Made by a program: the position numbers and the translations under genes. The notes below the pieces were generated by a model. The model was not told the origin of the DNA. It made no database searches and was given only the letters and a program-made list of their open reading frames with translations. A stretch of 64,000 nucleotides of DNA. Origin: Delphinus delphis. Taxonomy: Eukaryota > Chordata > Mammalia > Artiodactyla > Delphinidae. Positions within the stretch are counted from its first letter, which is position 1. Each line of letters starts with the position of its first letter. The stretch covers positions 36,560,431 to 36,624,430 of the forward strand of contig NC_082696.1 of assembly GCF_949987515.2 (NCBI RefSeq). The letters are read 5' to 3'. Positions 36,640 through 46,289 of this stretch are shown here, one piece after another.

Positions 36640-36900
36640 GCCGGACAAACAGACACATATGGAACAACCTCAGCGCATGCAAGACATGCAGAAGTATTTT
36701 GAAAGTATACAAGCAGTGGCCTGGAGGGTGAGGTAAGGCTTCACGGAAAAGTTGGCACCTGAACAGCCAGAGTTTTGAAAGATGAATAGGCGTCGGACAA
36801 TCAGACATGGGATCAAAGGGCATTCCGGATTGTGCAAAACACTGGCAGAAACATAACAGACTGAAAACTGCGGGAAGGACGCATTCACCACCAGGGAAGG
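36640..36900 (-). mobile_element. L2 LINE fragment, reversed
   Basis: 'ggtaaggcttcacggaaaag', 'ttggcacctgaacagccaga' and 'aaagggcattccggattgtg' match antisense L2 (aaggcttcatggagga, acatttgagctg, gggcattccagg). Confidence 0.6.
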
Positions 36901-37621
36901 AAAGCCGGTCTACTGCACTCTTAAACTTTCCAAGAAAAAAAACAAGTTTTCAAATAAGGAGCTGAGGAGGAAAGTTTCACCAGCACTTGTTTTGTTAAGC
37001 CTCTTAGCCTTGCTTTGCTTTGTTTCGCTCTTTCTGTTTTGTTCCCTCTCAGAGAAATAAAGCACTCTGCTGGCATAAAACGTCAGTGAGAAAAAGTACT
37101 TCAACTTAACTGAGAAAAAGGAAACTGAAAAGCGGACCAGGGCCAAGGAATAAATAAATTAGTAACACTTTTTCTGGATTATCTAAATGGAGCAAAATTT
37201 CAAATTCGGTATCATTCATTGCAACTCTTCTCTCCACCAACTCAATACATATTTATTTTCTGCCCACTATTTGTTAGTTTCTGGGATACCAGGCCTCTGA
37301 GGCACTCTCATTGCCCTCCTCTTTGAGCAAGCTCCTTGCCTGCAATCTAATAAAAGAAATAGCAGAAGGCAATTCACTTGTACCCTGTTCCTTCTATGGT
37401 TGCCAATCAAAGCTCGAAGCTCAAGCAGAGTTAAATTCCAGTCAAGTTAACCAGCGAAGACAAACACACTTAAACCAACAACCGAGATGTAAGAAACTGA
37501 CAGAGGTCCTCCATAAGGGTGTTCATCACCTCTTCCTGTGAGCAGGGAGCTGGCGAGCTGTACTTCCTGGCCAGTGATTTGGAATGCTGAATGGGGGACA
37601 GGGGAGGGACAGAGGGGCTGA
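36901..37621. other. Intronic DNA next to RNF217 exon 1
   Basis: A reversed L2 tail trace is visible at about 37236-37300 ('caatacatatttattttctg'); otherwise unique. The purine/pyrimidine-rich 36905-37060 stretch has no clear identity. Confidence 0.4.
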
Positions 37622-37627
37622 GGTTAC
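37622..37627 (-). other. RNF217: RNF217 exon 1 splice donor
   Basis: On the minus strand the exon ends CCCAG and the intron begins GTAACC. Reading on into the intron gives 33 proline- and serine-rich residues and then a stop, unlike the RBR family, which supports splicing here. In human RNF217 the next residues are also Val-led and continue RING1. The site is a GT donor with A at +3. Confidence 0.85.
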
Positions 37628-38503
37628 CTGGGAGCTCAGGTAGACTTTGAGGCACTCCTCGCACACGGCCTTCTTGCAGCAGGGCAAGGGCTTGATGGGC
37701 TTGTCTTCCAGGCACACCCGGCACATCAGCACCATGAGGGGCGCATAGGGATCCCCGACCCCACCCAGGCCAGAGTAGGGTGGAGCTCCCAGCAGGCTGG
37801 GCACGGAGAACGGCTCGGGCGCCAGGTAGAACTCCAGCTCGATGCTGCCGCCGTCGGGGGACAGGGTGTCCGCTGGGAGCGACAGCCGGGGGCTGGGGAA
37901 GGAGGAGGGGGTGCTGGGAGGGTTGGTCACCGGCGGAGCCCGGGGTGGCGACGCGGGCAGCGAGAGCCGCTCCGCCGAGGGGACCTCGGGCAGGTCGTTC
38001 TCCACGCAGAACACGGAGCAGAAGACTTGTCTCTTGGCGGGGGGCGGGCGCCGCTGGCCCAGCACGTCCAGGACCAGTCCGTCTGGGGCCCCGACGCGGG
38101 TCCGGGGCTCCGGCTGCTCGCCGGGGGGCGCCTCCTGCTGTTCATCCCCTCTCTCGCTTCGGTCCCTCGCTTCCTCCTCCTCCTTTGCCAGCTGCTGTTG
38201 CAAAGCCTGGGGGTTGAGGGGCCCGGTGTAGGCCAGTCCTGCGGGCTGCGCCGGTGCCTGGTTCTTCTTCCAGCTCGGGGCCCCCCGGCTTCTCGCGGGC
38301 TCCGGGACGCTCGTGTCCGCGCAGCCCGAGTCGCTTCCGCAGCTGTCGCCGCTCGGCTCGGCGGAGGAGGCGCGCGGCCCGGGCGCCCCGGTGCTGTCCC
38401 CCGGCGGCCTCGGGGGCTCGGGGTGGCCCGTGGCGCCGCCAGGGGGGGTCCGCGCCTCCAGGGGCCCGCCGCTGCCGCTCACCGTGCTCTGCTCCTCGCC
38501 CAT
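37628..38503 (-). CDS. RNF217: RNF217 first coding exon (RBR E3 ubiquitin ligase, N-terminal 292 residues)
   Basis: This exon encodes the N-terminus of RNF217, a RING-between-RING ubiquitin ligase that in mammals is reported to act on the iron exporter ferroportin. The protein begins MGEEQSTVSG, as in the human protein. Residues 1-255 are rich in Pro, Ser, Gly and Glu and look disordered, with an acidic stretch near 107-125. A more conserved block follows (IELEFYLAPEPF, about 231-242). RING1 begins at residue 261 with Cys261, Cys264, Cys275, Cys276, Cys281 and Cys284. The last codon is CAG for Gln292, followed by GTAACC, so the exon ends in phase 0 within RING1; the rest of RING1, IBR, RING2 and the C-terminal membrane segment must lie in later exons outside the recognised sequence. 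ATG 38503 is the first ATG in its frame after an in-frame stop at 39077-39079 and has G at -3 and +4. No frameshift or premature stop is seen. Confidence 0.95.
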
Positions 38504-39079
38504 AGCCGCCCGCGGCCGAAGCCGCCGCCGCCCATCCAGCCGCCGGGACCCCCACCCGGCGCCGGCGGGCAGCGGGGGCAGCGGCTCGGCTCGACTCGCG
38601 GCTCCGCTTCTGCTTCCGGGTCCCTCCTCCGGGGCTGGGACGCCCCGAGCTCCCTCAGGGGAGCCCGTGCTCCCGGGCGGCGGCGCGCGGGGAGCCCGGC
38701 CCGGCCCGCTGCTCCTCCTCCTCCTCCTCGTCCTCCTGGTTCTCCCGCGCGGCCGGGCACCGCCTCGGGGGCGCCGAGGGCCGCTCGCTCTGGCCGCCGG
38801 CGCGCCCGCCCCACATGCAGGTCGGGGCGGCGCCGCGGCCCCCGGGAGCCCCTGGAGGGACAGAAGGGTCCGGAGGGAGGAGGCCGTCAGTCCCGCGCCA
38901 TCGCCGGTCCCCGCTGGGGGCCGGGCGGCCGGAGGGTAGTGGTCAAAGGGTCGAGGGGCCTGTGGCGCCGCCGCGGCGCGCACCAGGAGGGGCAGCCGGA
39001 GCGCGAGCCAGCCGCCGCGGCCCCTGGGGGAGAGGCCGGAGCGCGCGACCTCCCGCTCCCGCTCCTCGCGCTTCACCTA
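38504..39079 (-). other. RNF217: Probable RNF217 5' leader (untranslated), extent uncertain
   Basis: Upstream of the RNF217 ATG the same reading frame stays open for 191 codons, back to a TAG at 39077-39079, but contains no ATG. The translation is Arg/Pro/Ala/Gly-rich, as expected from stop-poor GC-rich DNA. I therefore treat it as leader or proximal promoter rather than coding. It includes a run of six CTC triplets (plus strand) at about 38712-38729. Confidence 0.6.
38655..38816 (-). promoter_or_regulatory. Possible upstream ORF in the RNF217 leader (53 codons plus stop)
   Basis: ATG at 38816 (minus strand) opens a 53-codon frame that ends with TGA at 38655-38657, 151 bases before the RNF217 ATG and out of frame with it. 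Its start context is weak (T at -3, T at +4), so leaky scanning would be expected. The peptide has a Glu run encoded by six GAG triplets. It matters only if transcription starts right of 38816. Confidence 0.45.
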
Positions 39080-39160
39080 GCGCCCTCCTCACCGCCCCTC
39101 ACCCCACCCCTTTGGCACACACCTCCCCACACGTACACACGCGCGCGGGCACCGCGCACT

Positions 39161-40329
39161 CACTCACGCACACCCCGAGTGGGTGTGATCTCAGACCAGG
39201 ATGCGCTCTCGCCCCCAGGGTTCACGCTCGGCCTCCACTAAACCCTCCAGAGCCGGCAGGCTGCCCTTCGGGCTACGCTTTGAGCAGAACTTCCTACAAA
39301 ACTCCTCTTTACTGAAAGCTAGAACTAGAAAACCCTGGCTAGTTAGGATTTTGGTTTCGCTTGTTTCTCTTGCGTTCGTCCAATTTTAAATCCTCCAGAG
39401 AGGGAGTTCAGAGAATTAACGCTAGGAATCATTAGTTCAAAATGCTGTGTATACAACTCTCTGCTCTCTGCTTAATGAGGTAGGAAGGATGTTTGAAACC
39501 CACAAAAGTGCCAAAAAGCACGTTTAACCTACTCATTTAACTAGAATCCTTATGAGAGCTGGTAAATAATGAATTTAAGATTTATCCCCCTTTCCTCCTT
39601 TTCGATGTCCTCATAGGAACTTTTTTTTTTGTTTTAACCCTTTGAATATTCCAAAATGGGTAGCATTAAGGTAGTAAGATGGTCTGGCCTAATTAATAAA
39701 TCGGATCGTTGGAAATCATGAAAAGTTTCATTAGCACAACCATATTTATCCCCAAAACCGTTTCCAAGACAACAATTATAGTTGAGCCAGAGCTTAATTA
39801 TGTGTTGATCTATCTTTATTTTCCAGGAAGTATTAGTCACCCAGACTGGTGCATGTTAGTTCCCTAAAGCCAATGAAAACATTTTTGGGAAGCCAACCTT
39901 TGTTTTTTTCATCGAGAGGGAATTCAATTTACACATTCATGTAATAGGAAGGAGCTGTGAAGTGTGTAGAAATTTTTATCTTGAAGTTGATATTGGGTTG
40001 TTCTAAAATATTTTCCGAATCAGATAACAAATGCTAGAAAGATGACTATGCAGTACGAAGAAAGGAGGGTAACACCAAAGAACATGTCCATCATGTATGT
40101 CTGATGTTCAGCGGCACCACAAATGGATGAATCTAATCAATTAGTCTAAATGCCCACCTCATTGATCAGTCTGACCCAAGAATGAAGAATTCTTACTTGG
40201 AAGATTAAATGCTATTTAGGGATTTTCTTTTTTCACCTTGGCTAATTGATTTCCTAGTAACTGTTATTTTTTTCCCAAATGATCCTAGTGTTTATTGTTT
40301 TAAAGGCAGGGACAAGAAGCCTACATGTT
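39161..40329. other. Immediate upstream flank of RNF217, nothing recognised
   Basis: Composition falls from CpG island to AT-rich within 200 bases. No repeat family or promoter motif is named with confidence. If a divergent lncRNA exists as in human, it would start here or in the island. Confidence 0.4.
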
Positions 40330-40333
40330 TGTG

Positions 40334-40342
<9 letters not shown>

Positions 40343-40371
<29 letters not shown>

Positions 40372-40558
40372 ACGCGGGCCTCTCACCGTTGTGGCCTCTC
40401 CCGTTGCGGAGCACAGGCTCTGGACGCACAGGCTCAGCGGCCATGGCTCACGGGCCCAGCCGCTCCATGGCACGTGGGATCTTCCCAGACCGGGGCACGA
40501 ACCCGTGTCCCCTGCATCGGCAGGTGGACTCTCAACCACTGCGCCACCAGGGAAGCCC
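40343..40558 (-). mobile_element. CHR-type SINE, short form, long T run
   Basis: A reversed copy whose tail is a run of 31 T (40336-40366), followed by 'gctgtacgcgggcctctcac', 'gcggagcacaggctctggac' and 'gcgccaccagggaagccc'. A perfect 13-bp duplication, tgtgtcttttttt, lies at 40330-40342 and 40559-40571. The long pure tail and exact duplication suggest a recent insertion. It lies about 1.2 kb from the RNF217 CpG island. Confidence 0.95.
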
Positions 40559-40571
40559 TGTGTCTTTTTTT

Positions 40572-42109
40572 GTATGCCATCTGTTAACTACTTTTCTATT
40601 CTTTCTAAAGGGATATAAAAATAATCCGTGTTTTCTGGGTGACAACAGTGAGAGTAAGACTAGAGTAACCATAATGGATACAAAAAAGTATATCTCCACA
40701 GTGTCTGTAGGAATCAAACCCCTCAACGTCTTCCCATAGTTTGGGGACTCCCTCCTCCACACATATTTGCCATAGGTGTTCCAAGAACTTGTTCTTGCAG
40801 TGCCTACCATTTTGTTCCTTATCCCTCAGATTTGGTTCACTGAAAGTGGCTTTCCTCGACACTGAATCAAGTCACTGGTGGGATTTTTGAAGGCTGCCCT
40901 ATAGCTCTGCAGCTGCCCTATAGCTTTTTTTTGAAGGCTGCCCTGTAGCTCTGCAGCCCTTCTCCTTACCATGACTTCCTCCCCATGGGATTCATCTGGT
41001 GTTTGTGAAAATAGAACCATGGCATGCCATATCTCCAGCCTCCAGACAGACTCAGACTTGCCTCAATCCTGGGCCCAGCACCCCTGGTGTTCAATCTGGG
41101 ACCCATGGGACACCAGTAACATGGAATTAAAATGCAAAGTTAATATGGTGATCCTACTATCAATTTCCCCTAAAATGAAACACATGAAGCACCTATGATA
41201 GTTGTACTGATAGGATTCATTAAAAAAAAATTGGTTGAAAATATAGTTACTGTAGCAAAAAATTTCACTTATCCGACACAAGCTTAATATTCTCAAAACT
41301 CAGACCATCTGCTCCATGTCAGGCTGTATACAGTTGTTAGTACAGTATAAACGCTATCACCAATATTCTGTCACTACCAGTTTCAACTTTCAATGTTTTG
41401 TAATTTGCAATGGGCTGTGCACATTCCCTAAAACCAAGACGCGAATACTGAAGACAATGTCAAGTTTGAGAATTGTCATAGTCAATTACTTTTGGTCATT
41501 ACTGAACGTTATTTTTTCTATTACCAACTTTCCTATCCTGGCGTCCTGGCGTTTAAGCATGACTTGTTTTTGCTTCCCTGGAAAATTTTTATTCAGACTT
41601 TAATTCGATAATTAAAGAGCCTAGATTTATTAATTTATTTAAAAGTGTTAATGAAAACTCAGAAAAGCTGTGAATAATTTTAATTTTACATACTAAAGGT
41701 AAAGCAGATTTCTTCATAACTGTTGTGGAGAAAAAATACATAATGTTTAAATACCATGAAATAATTATACAGCAAATACCTGACTTGTTTTCCTATCAGT
41801 CCTTCAACTATCAAATATATATGTGTGTGTATATATATATATATTTTTTTTTTTTTTTAATTCATTTCCTGAAGAGGAATGAAAACAGTGGAATGAATTT
41901 CTAGGTCTGCTTCTGAAAGACACAGTGAAATGTTGGTCCTCACTCTCCTATTTTCTCTCCTCTTCACCCATGGAGGGAGAGAACCTGGAATCATTAAGGA
42001 AAAGGGGCATTAGTACAACACAATTGTTTCGCTTATTTTTCCACCCAAATTTCCTAAGGAAAATCCAAATGAGATAAGGTTAAAAATAAAATGAAACAGT
42101 ATATTCCTT
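40572..42109. other. Upstream flank with local duplication and simple repeats
   Basis: No gene. It holds a 43-bp-spaced duplication (40884-40957) and a TG/TA/T simple-sequence block at about 41813-41861. Confidence 0.45.
40884..40957 (+). repeat. Local direct duplication, about 30-bp unit
   Basis: 'gaaggctgccctatagctct' at 40889 recurs as 'gaaggctgccctgtagctct' at 40933, each followed by gcagc, with a partial third 'gctgccctatagct' between. Roughly 43-bp periodicity. Confidence 0.85.
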
Positions 42110-42169
42110 CAAATTATAAAATTAAAGCCCAAATGCTTTGAAAACAGAGGAAACCAAGAATAAAAAGGA

Positions 42170-42275
42170 AGATGAGGAAGGAAAATGAAGACAAATGGAA
42201 GGGAGGAAGGGAAAAAAAAAAAGGAAGGAGAGAAGGAGAGAGGGAAGGAGGGAAGGAAGAAAGGAAGGGAAGAAC
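42170..42275 (+). repeat. Polypurine GGAA/GAAG tract
   Basis: About 105 bases almost without pyrimidines on the plus strand, made of GGAAG, GAGG and an A11-like run. Confidence 0.9.
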
Positions 42276-42394
42276 TTTATTATCCACTACCCAAAATAAC
42301 CACTTAAACTACTTTAACATATTGATAAACTTCATTCTACTGTTTACATCTGTGTGTATAAAAAAATATCAAATGATATATGCTCCTTTTCCTA

Positions 42395-42790
42395 CATTTT
42401 TAAATTTAGTAATATATCCTGACCATTTTTCACACTATTAAGATATCTGTATATCATCATGATTTGTGACAATATAGAACTTTACTATATAGATGCATCA
42501 CAATTTATTTAACTAATTCCATTTTATTTTAAAAAAGTAGATTATTTATGATTTTAAGAAAACATACATTTAATATATATGAATATGTATTATAACCTTT
42601 GTGTACATTCCTAATATACCATAGCATAAAGTCCTAAAAATTAAATAGCTGCTCAAAAGAGTAGATGTAATTTTGAGGTTTTGGCACACATATCAGAGAA
42701 ACTTAGCACCAGTTTATAACCCCATTAACAGTGAGGGTATGAGAGAGTCTACATCCCTAATCCTTCTAAGGAGATTTTTAAAAATTAAAA
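42395..42790 (-). mobile_element. Old L1 fragment, reversed
   Basis: 'gatgcatcacaatttattta', 'actaattccattttatttta', 'tgtacattcctaatata' and 'ccccattaacagtgagggta' match antisense ancient L1 in order, with strong divergence. Confidence 0.55.
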
Positions 42791-43814
42791 ATGCTGTAAA
42801 TAACATGTTACTTTTAAATTAATGAGCACATTCTTTTAGATAAAAAGGGAAAAATCAAATATTAACTGTCAATTCCCTTTGGATATATATAATTTAGCAT
42901 CGCATGTTATGGTTCTCTATTCCTGAGGTTATGGTTCTAACAGCTTTCCTTCCTCATCTTTTTAAAAAATTTCCTCATTACCTCTTCTAGTGACAGTAAT
43001 GCTCTAAAAATACTCGAAGGTAACCTCAGTCATAGGTAATACTTCTAAGTCTATGATACCAATTCCTCATTTCCTAAATACAGGTGCACCTAAATACAGG
43101 TGCACTTATTTGAGTGCCCCAGACTCATTCCCAAATGAATACGGTGCCAAGGAAACCCCATCTTTCAGCCCTCACTGTGGAAGCTCTTTGAATTAAGACA
43201 AGAAGAGATCCACTAATAGTGCAAGATCGACTCTTCTTGACCTGAGAAAAGCCCGTTCCCTCCCCACAGAAAAAGTCACCTTGGAGTTTAAAGGCAACTT
43301 AGAGTTTCTACTATGGTGGCTTTGGTTTACCAGAAAGATGTCAACCCTGGCTCTGCATCTAGAAATCCCTGGTCTCCTCTTCCCAAGGTACAGAGTGACA
43401 CAAAGAGAGAGATGCATTCTTTTCTCTCTGTTTCCCCTCTTCCCTTTCTGAAAGGGGTGTCAAGTCACAGCCTCCTCCTGACAGGCTTTGTTTATAGCAG
43501 GAGTCAGAAAAATTTACAGCCTGGCTCCTCCCTGGCCCTGAGACTGGAATGCCTTGTTGGTTCGGTAAGCAAGAGCAAGATAAATCTCTTCTTATACAAC
43601 TCTCAGTACCCAGTACCTCCTTGCTGAGTAATTCACAGTAAAGGAAATCATTTTGTCCAAACTAAAGGGTAATCAAACATCAATGTAACAGAACTGAAGA
43701 TGCACTTTTACAAAATGACACTTTAATTCTGAAAAGAGTAGAGATTTTCTTAGCAAAAGGAAAAGCAAATCTCTTCCAAATTAGGGAAGAAGTAAGAGGC
43801 AATTTAGAGAAAAT
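42791..43814. other. Upstream flank, nothing recognised
   Basis: The 43130-43630 stretch is richer in GC than its surroundings and has a 104-codon open frame at 43313-43627 (plus) without known motifs. A 15-16 bp tandem duplication sits at 43075-43105. Confidence 0.4.
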
Positions 43815-44040
43815 TTATTTAGAACAATGGCAAAGTGCTTACAAAACTATGTTAAATGAAAAAAGACAAGAAAAATCTAATATATATGATTACAGCTGCA
43901 TTGGGATGTGTATGATAAAATAAGGACAAAAGTAATAGGAGTTATTGTATAAGGGTGATGTGGTTATGATTTTTTTTCATTTCCTAAAATTTCTAAAATA
44001 TTATGTTGCTTTTATAATGGACAAAAGAGAAAAACAAGAT
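43815..44040 (+). mobile_element. Old L1 3' end
   Basis: 'caaagtgcttacaaaactat', 'gttaaatgaaaaaagacaag', 'gggtgatgtggttatgattt' and 'atttctaaaatattatgttg' resemble the ancient L1 3' region and tail. Confidence 0.5.
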
Positions 44041-44435
44041 TTTTTTTTAAAGAGTGAAACAGTTTCATCCTAATGAACAGGGAAATAGATTTGGTGTTAA
44101 TAGATGTTATTTGTATGTACACTCGTGATAGTTAAGGTAAGCAATTCCTCCCATTTGTGTTACAATTCAGTCCAACAACCATTTCCTGAAAGTCTATTAG
44201 ATCCTGTGTCAAACTTTGGAAAATTCAATTTACTAATTTGTTCCCCAAAATTTCCTTCAGTTTTAACTTCATAACATCTATGAAACACTTTAAGCTGTCC
44301 AGAGCCAGAGCATATCTTGGCTATATGTGGAAGCCCAGTTCCTAGCATTCTACACATATTTAGTTCTCAACAAAACATTTTTAAAGGAAAGAAACCATGA
44401 AAAAATGATCTTCTGTAGTGACTTAATTGTTATAT

Positions 44436-44705
44436 AGAACTATGGTTCTCAAATTGTGTGCCAAGGGGCCTTGAGGCACAGCAGTAAACTCCTAGTTTCT
44501 AATTTATTAAAACTCTTAGGATATTTAGAATTCTTCAGGGAATCATGGCATTACCTGTTGGACACCATGTAAACTACTGCTATTGAGTTGTCTGAACCTA
44601 ATTACTATTAGGAATTTCTTTTTGCCTAAATTAAAGGGCACCATGAAAAATAACTGAGACACGAGAGTGCCACAATCTGAGAAAGTTTGGAACCTCAGGG
44701 TGGAA
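44436..44705 (+). mobile_element. hAT-type MITE with terminal inverted repeats
   Basis: The left end 'atggttctcaaattgtgtgc' and the inverted right end 'aggttccaaactttctcaga' share the pattern GGTTCTCAAA/GGTTCCAAAC, typical of Charlie-related non-autonomous elements. The interior is AT-rich and non-coding. Subfamily not named. Confidence 0.55.
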
Positions 44706-44789
44706 ACCACTGGTATAGAGCAGAAACAACAGGATCAAGATGCTAACCTCTTAGAGATTTATATTTTAAATGTATGAGACACCTATGTC

Positions 44790-45395
44790 ATAAAGGATTA
44801 ACCTCGCCTAAGAAAAGTTTTGGTCTTTGCTGCCAGCTCCTGGAAGGTAAGTATAGGCCCTGACTACAGGAATGAGTCTCTCTGTTTATGTGAGGACCTT
44901 AGACCTCACATAAACCATGCCACAGAGTCTTTGCTAACAATGTCATGTATGGGGTGGCGGAGGGTGTCCTTGGGTCACGTGGTATCAGCTTGACCTCTGG
45001 AGGGGCTGGGAACTAAGCTGAGCCACTTGGTCTGCCACGTGGCTCAGCCACGTGGTCTGCCATGTCTACATCACTGACTTCCCATAAAAAGCCTGGATAG
45101 CAAGGTTTGATGAGCTTCTGTGGTTGGCAAAATTCCGTGCATGTTGTCACACATCATTGCTGGGAGAAATAAGCACTGTCCACACAACTCCACCGGAAGG
45201 AGACAACTGGTGGCCCCATGACCAGCCTCTCCTGGACCCTGCCCGTACCTTTGCCTGTTACTGATTTGAATCCGTGTCCTTTCATTGTAATAAACCATAG
45301 CTGTGAGTAGACATTTTTGCTGAGTTCTGAAAGTCCTTCTAGAGAATTATTCAATCTGAGGGTGGTCATGGGAACTTCCTGAAATACACCACTGC
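44790..45395 (+). mobile_element. ERVL-type solo LTR
   Basis: LTR-like order: a GC-moderate U3, the TATA-like 'cataaaaag' at 45083-45091, the downstream 'gatgagcttctgtggttggc', 'gtccacacaactccaccgga', AATAAA at 45289-45294, and the 3' part 'ttgctgagttctgaaagtcc' with 'ggtggtcatgggaacttcct'. No internal retroviral sequence adjoins it. U3 carries three CACGTG boxes. Confidence 0.65.
44976..45055. promoter_or_regulatory. Three CACGTG E-boxes in the LTR, two in a palindrome
   Basis: CACGTG occurs at 44976-44981, 45036-45041 and 45049-45054. The last two sit in a perfect inverted repeat at 45035-45055 (10-bp arms around one base), about 30 bp before the TATA-like box. CACGTG is bound by USF, MYC/MAX and MiT/TFE factors in general; binding here is inference. 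Confidence 0.55.
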
Positions 45396-46029
45396 AAAAA
45401 TGGAAATCGACTAACTTTTGTGAGTTTCCATTTCCCCAAGCAGAAAGATGTCATTGAGAAGGTACGGTATCCACTAAGGCAAGAATAAGACAAGTTTAAT
45501 ATAAAAACAGAATAAGAGAAAATTCATGACCTTGTTCTTGGCACACAAGAAAGTTGATTGTCTCAGAAAATATAGATAATTAAGTGACCCTTTTAATTTA
45601 TGAGGTGCTTGAACTTCATTTTGACATTTCACTTGACAAAATCTAGGAATATATTAAATGATTCTGAAATGTTCTAAGCTGACAGTTTAAGCCATTCAGT
45701 TACATTTATTTTTAAATTATGGCAAATAATTTTATCTATTTATCCCTTAACACACTTGCTACCAAGTTGGAATGGGAGAACCCAGCTGCCTTTGGAGGAT
45801 GTTAAATACCACAAGCTGTTTCTCAAACACTGTGGAATCAATAAAGCACAAAATATTTTCTCAAATACTTTTAAAAAATTTCTCAGCATGTATCTTAAAA
45901 AGCTTTTTATTCACAAATTCCTAACTCATTTATATTTTATTTTTTCTTATATTTATAAGACTTTGGAGTTGTTATTATAAGCCTTATGAGAATAATGCTT
46001 TATTCCATAATTATATAATAGAAAAAGCA
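45396..46029. other. Upstream flank, nothing recognised
   Basis: AT-rich; no gene or family. Confidence 0.4.
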
Positions 46030-46150
46030 CAAGACTGGGTAATTTAATATCTGTATCGTAGTCGTATTTTGCCATTGTCTATTTCCGGGCCTCAGTTTTT
46101 ACTTCTGTAAAATGGGCAGATTGAACTGGATGACTCTAAGTTTCATTTCA
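46030..46150 (+). repeat. MIR SINE fragment
   Basis: 'ttgccattgtctatttccgg', 'gcctcagtttttacttctgt' and 'aaaatgggcagattgaactg' match the MIR core and the frequently associated tail. Confidence 0.6.
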
Positions 46151-46289
46151 ATACTAAAATTATCATTTTCAATTTAACCAATAGACATTAATCCCTATTT
46201 TGTGTACACAGTTGTGAAATATATAAGGTGTATAAATGGTGAATGTAACTCAATCCATGCCTGGATGGTATAGAACCGTAAATTCAGGA

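Larger units (their letters stand above)
1..37627 (-). other. RNF217: Inferred RNF217 intron 1 (5' part)
   Basis: RNF217 is transcribed right to left and its exon 1 donor is at 37627, so everything to the left should be intron 1 unless an exon was missed. I searched the readable frames for the rest of RING1, the IBR and RING2 cysteine patterns and found none. A very long first intron fits the human gene structure as I recall it. The contents are almost entirely repeats, listed separately. Confidence 0.7.
37740..39160. promoter_or_regulatory. RNF217: CpG island spanning RNF217 promoter, 5' leader and first coding exon
   Basis: A sharp rise in G+C and CpG density separates this block from AT-rich flanks on both sides. 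It has many GGGCGG-like and CCGCCC-like boxes and no convincing TATA box at a suitable position, as expected of a dispersed CpG-island promoter. The transcription start cannot be fixed from sequence; it must lie right of 38503. The human locus has a divergent antisense lncRNA (RNF217-AS1), so bidirectional transcription is plausible, but nothing here proves it. Confidence 0.85.

Noticed and set aside
1..37621. Search for RNF217 exon 2 and later exons (rest of RING1, IBR, RING2)
   Set aside because: No matching Cys/His pattern found in readable minus frames; a short exon could still be missed by eye.
37526..37627. Extension of the RNF217 frame by 33 residues past Gln292 to a stop
   Set aside because: The extension begins exactly at a GT donor, breaks the RING1 pattern and is unlike the known protein, so it is intronic read-through.
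38428..38450. CTCF-like CCGCCAGGGGG motif in RNF217 exon 1
   Set aside because: The key C after the G-run is missing and the site is coding; in such GC-rich sequence partial matches are expected.
38027..39241. A 404-codon open frame on the plus strand across the CpG island, and several shorter overlapping ones
   Set aside because: GC-rich, CpG-dense DNA has few stop codons in all frames. The translation is Arg/Pro/Gly/Ala low complexity and lies antisense to the real RNF217 exon. No domain is visible.
43313..43627. 104-codon open frame in a GC-richer patch
   Set aside because: Composition looks random, no known motif; left as an unrecognised region.
44790..45395. LTR as part of a full endogenous provirus
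   Set aside because: No gag, pol or env-like coding sequence and no second LTR adjoin it; it is treated as a solo LTR.
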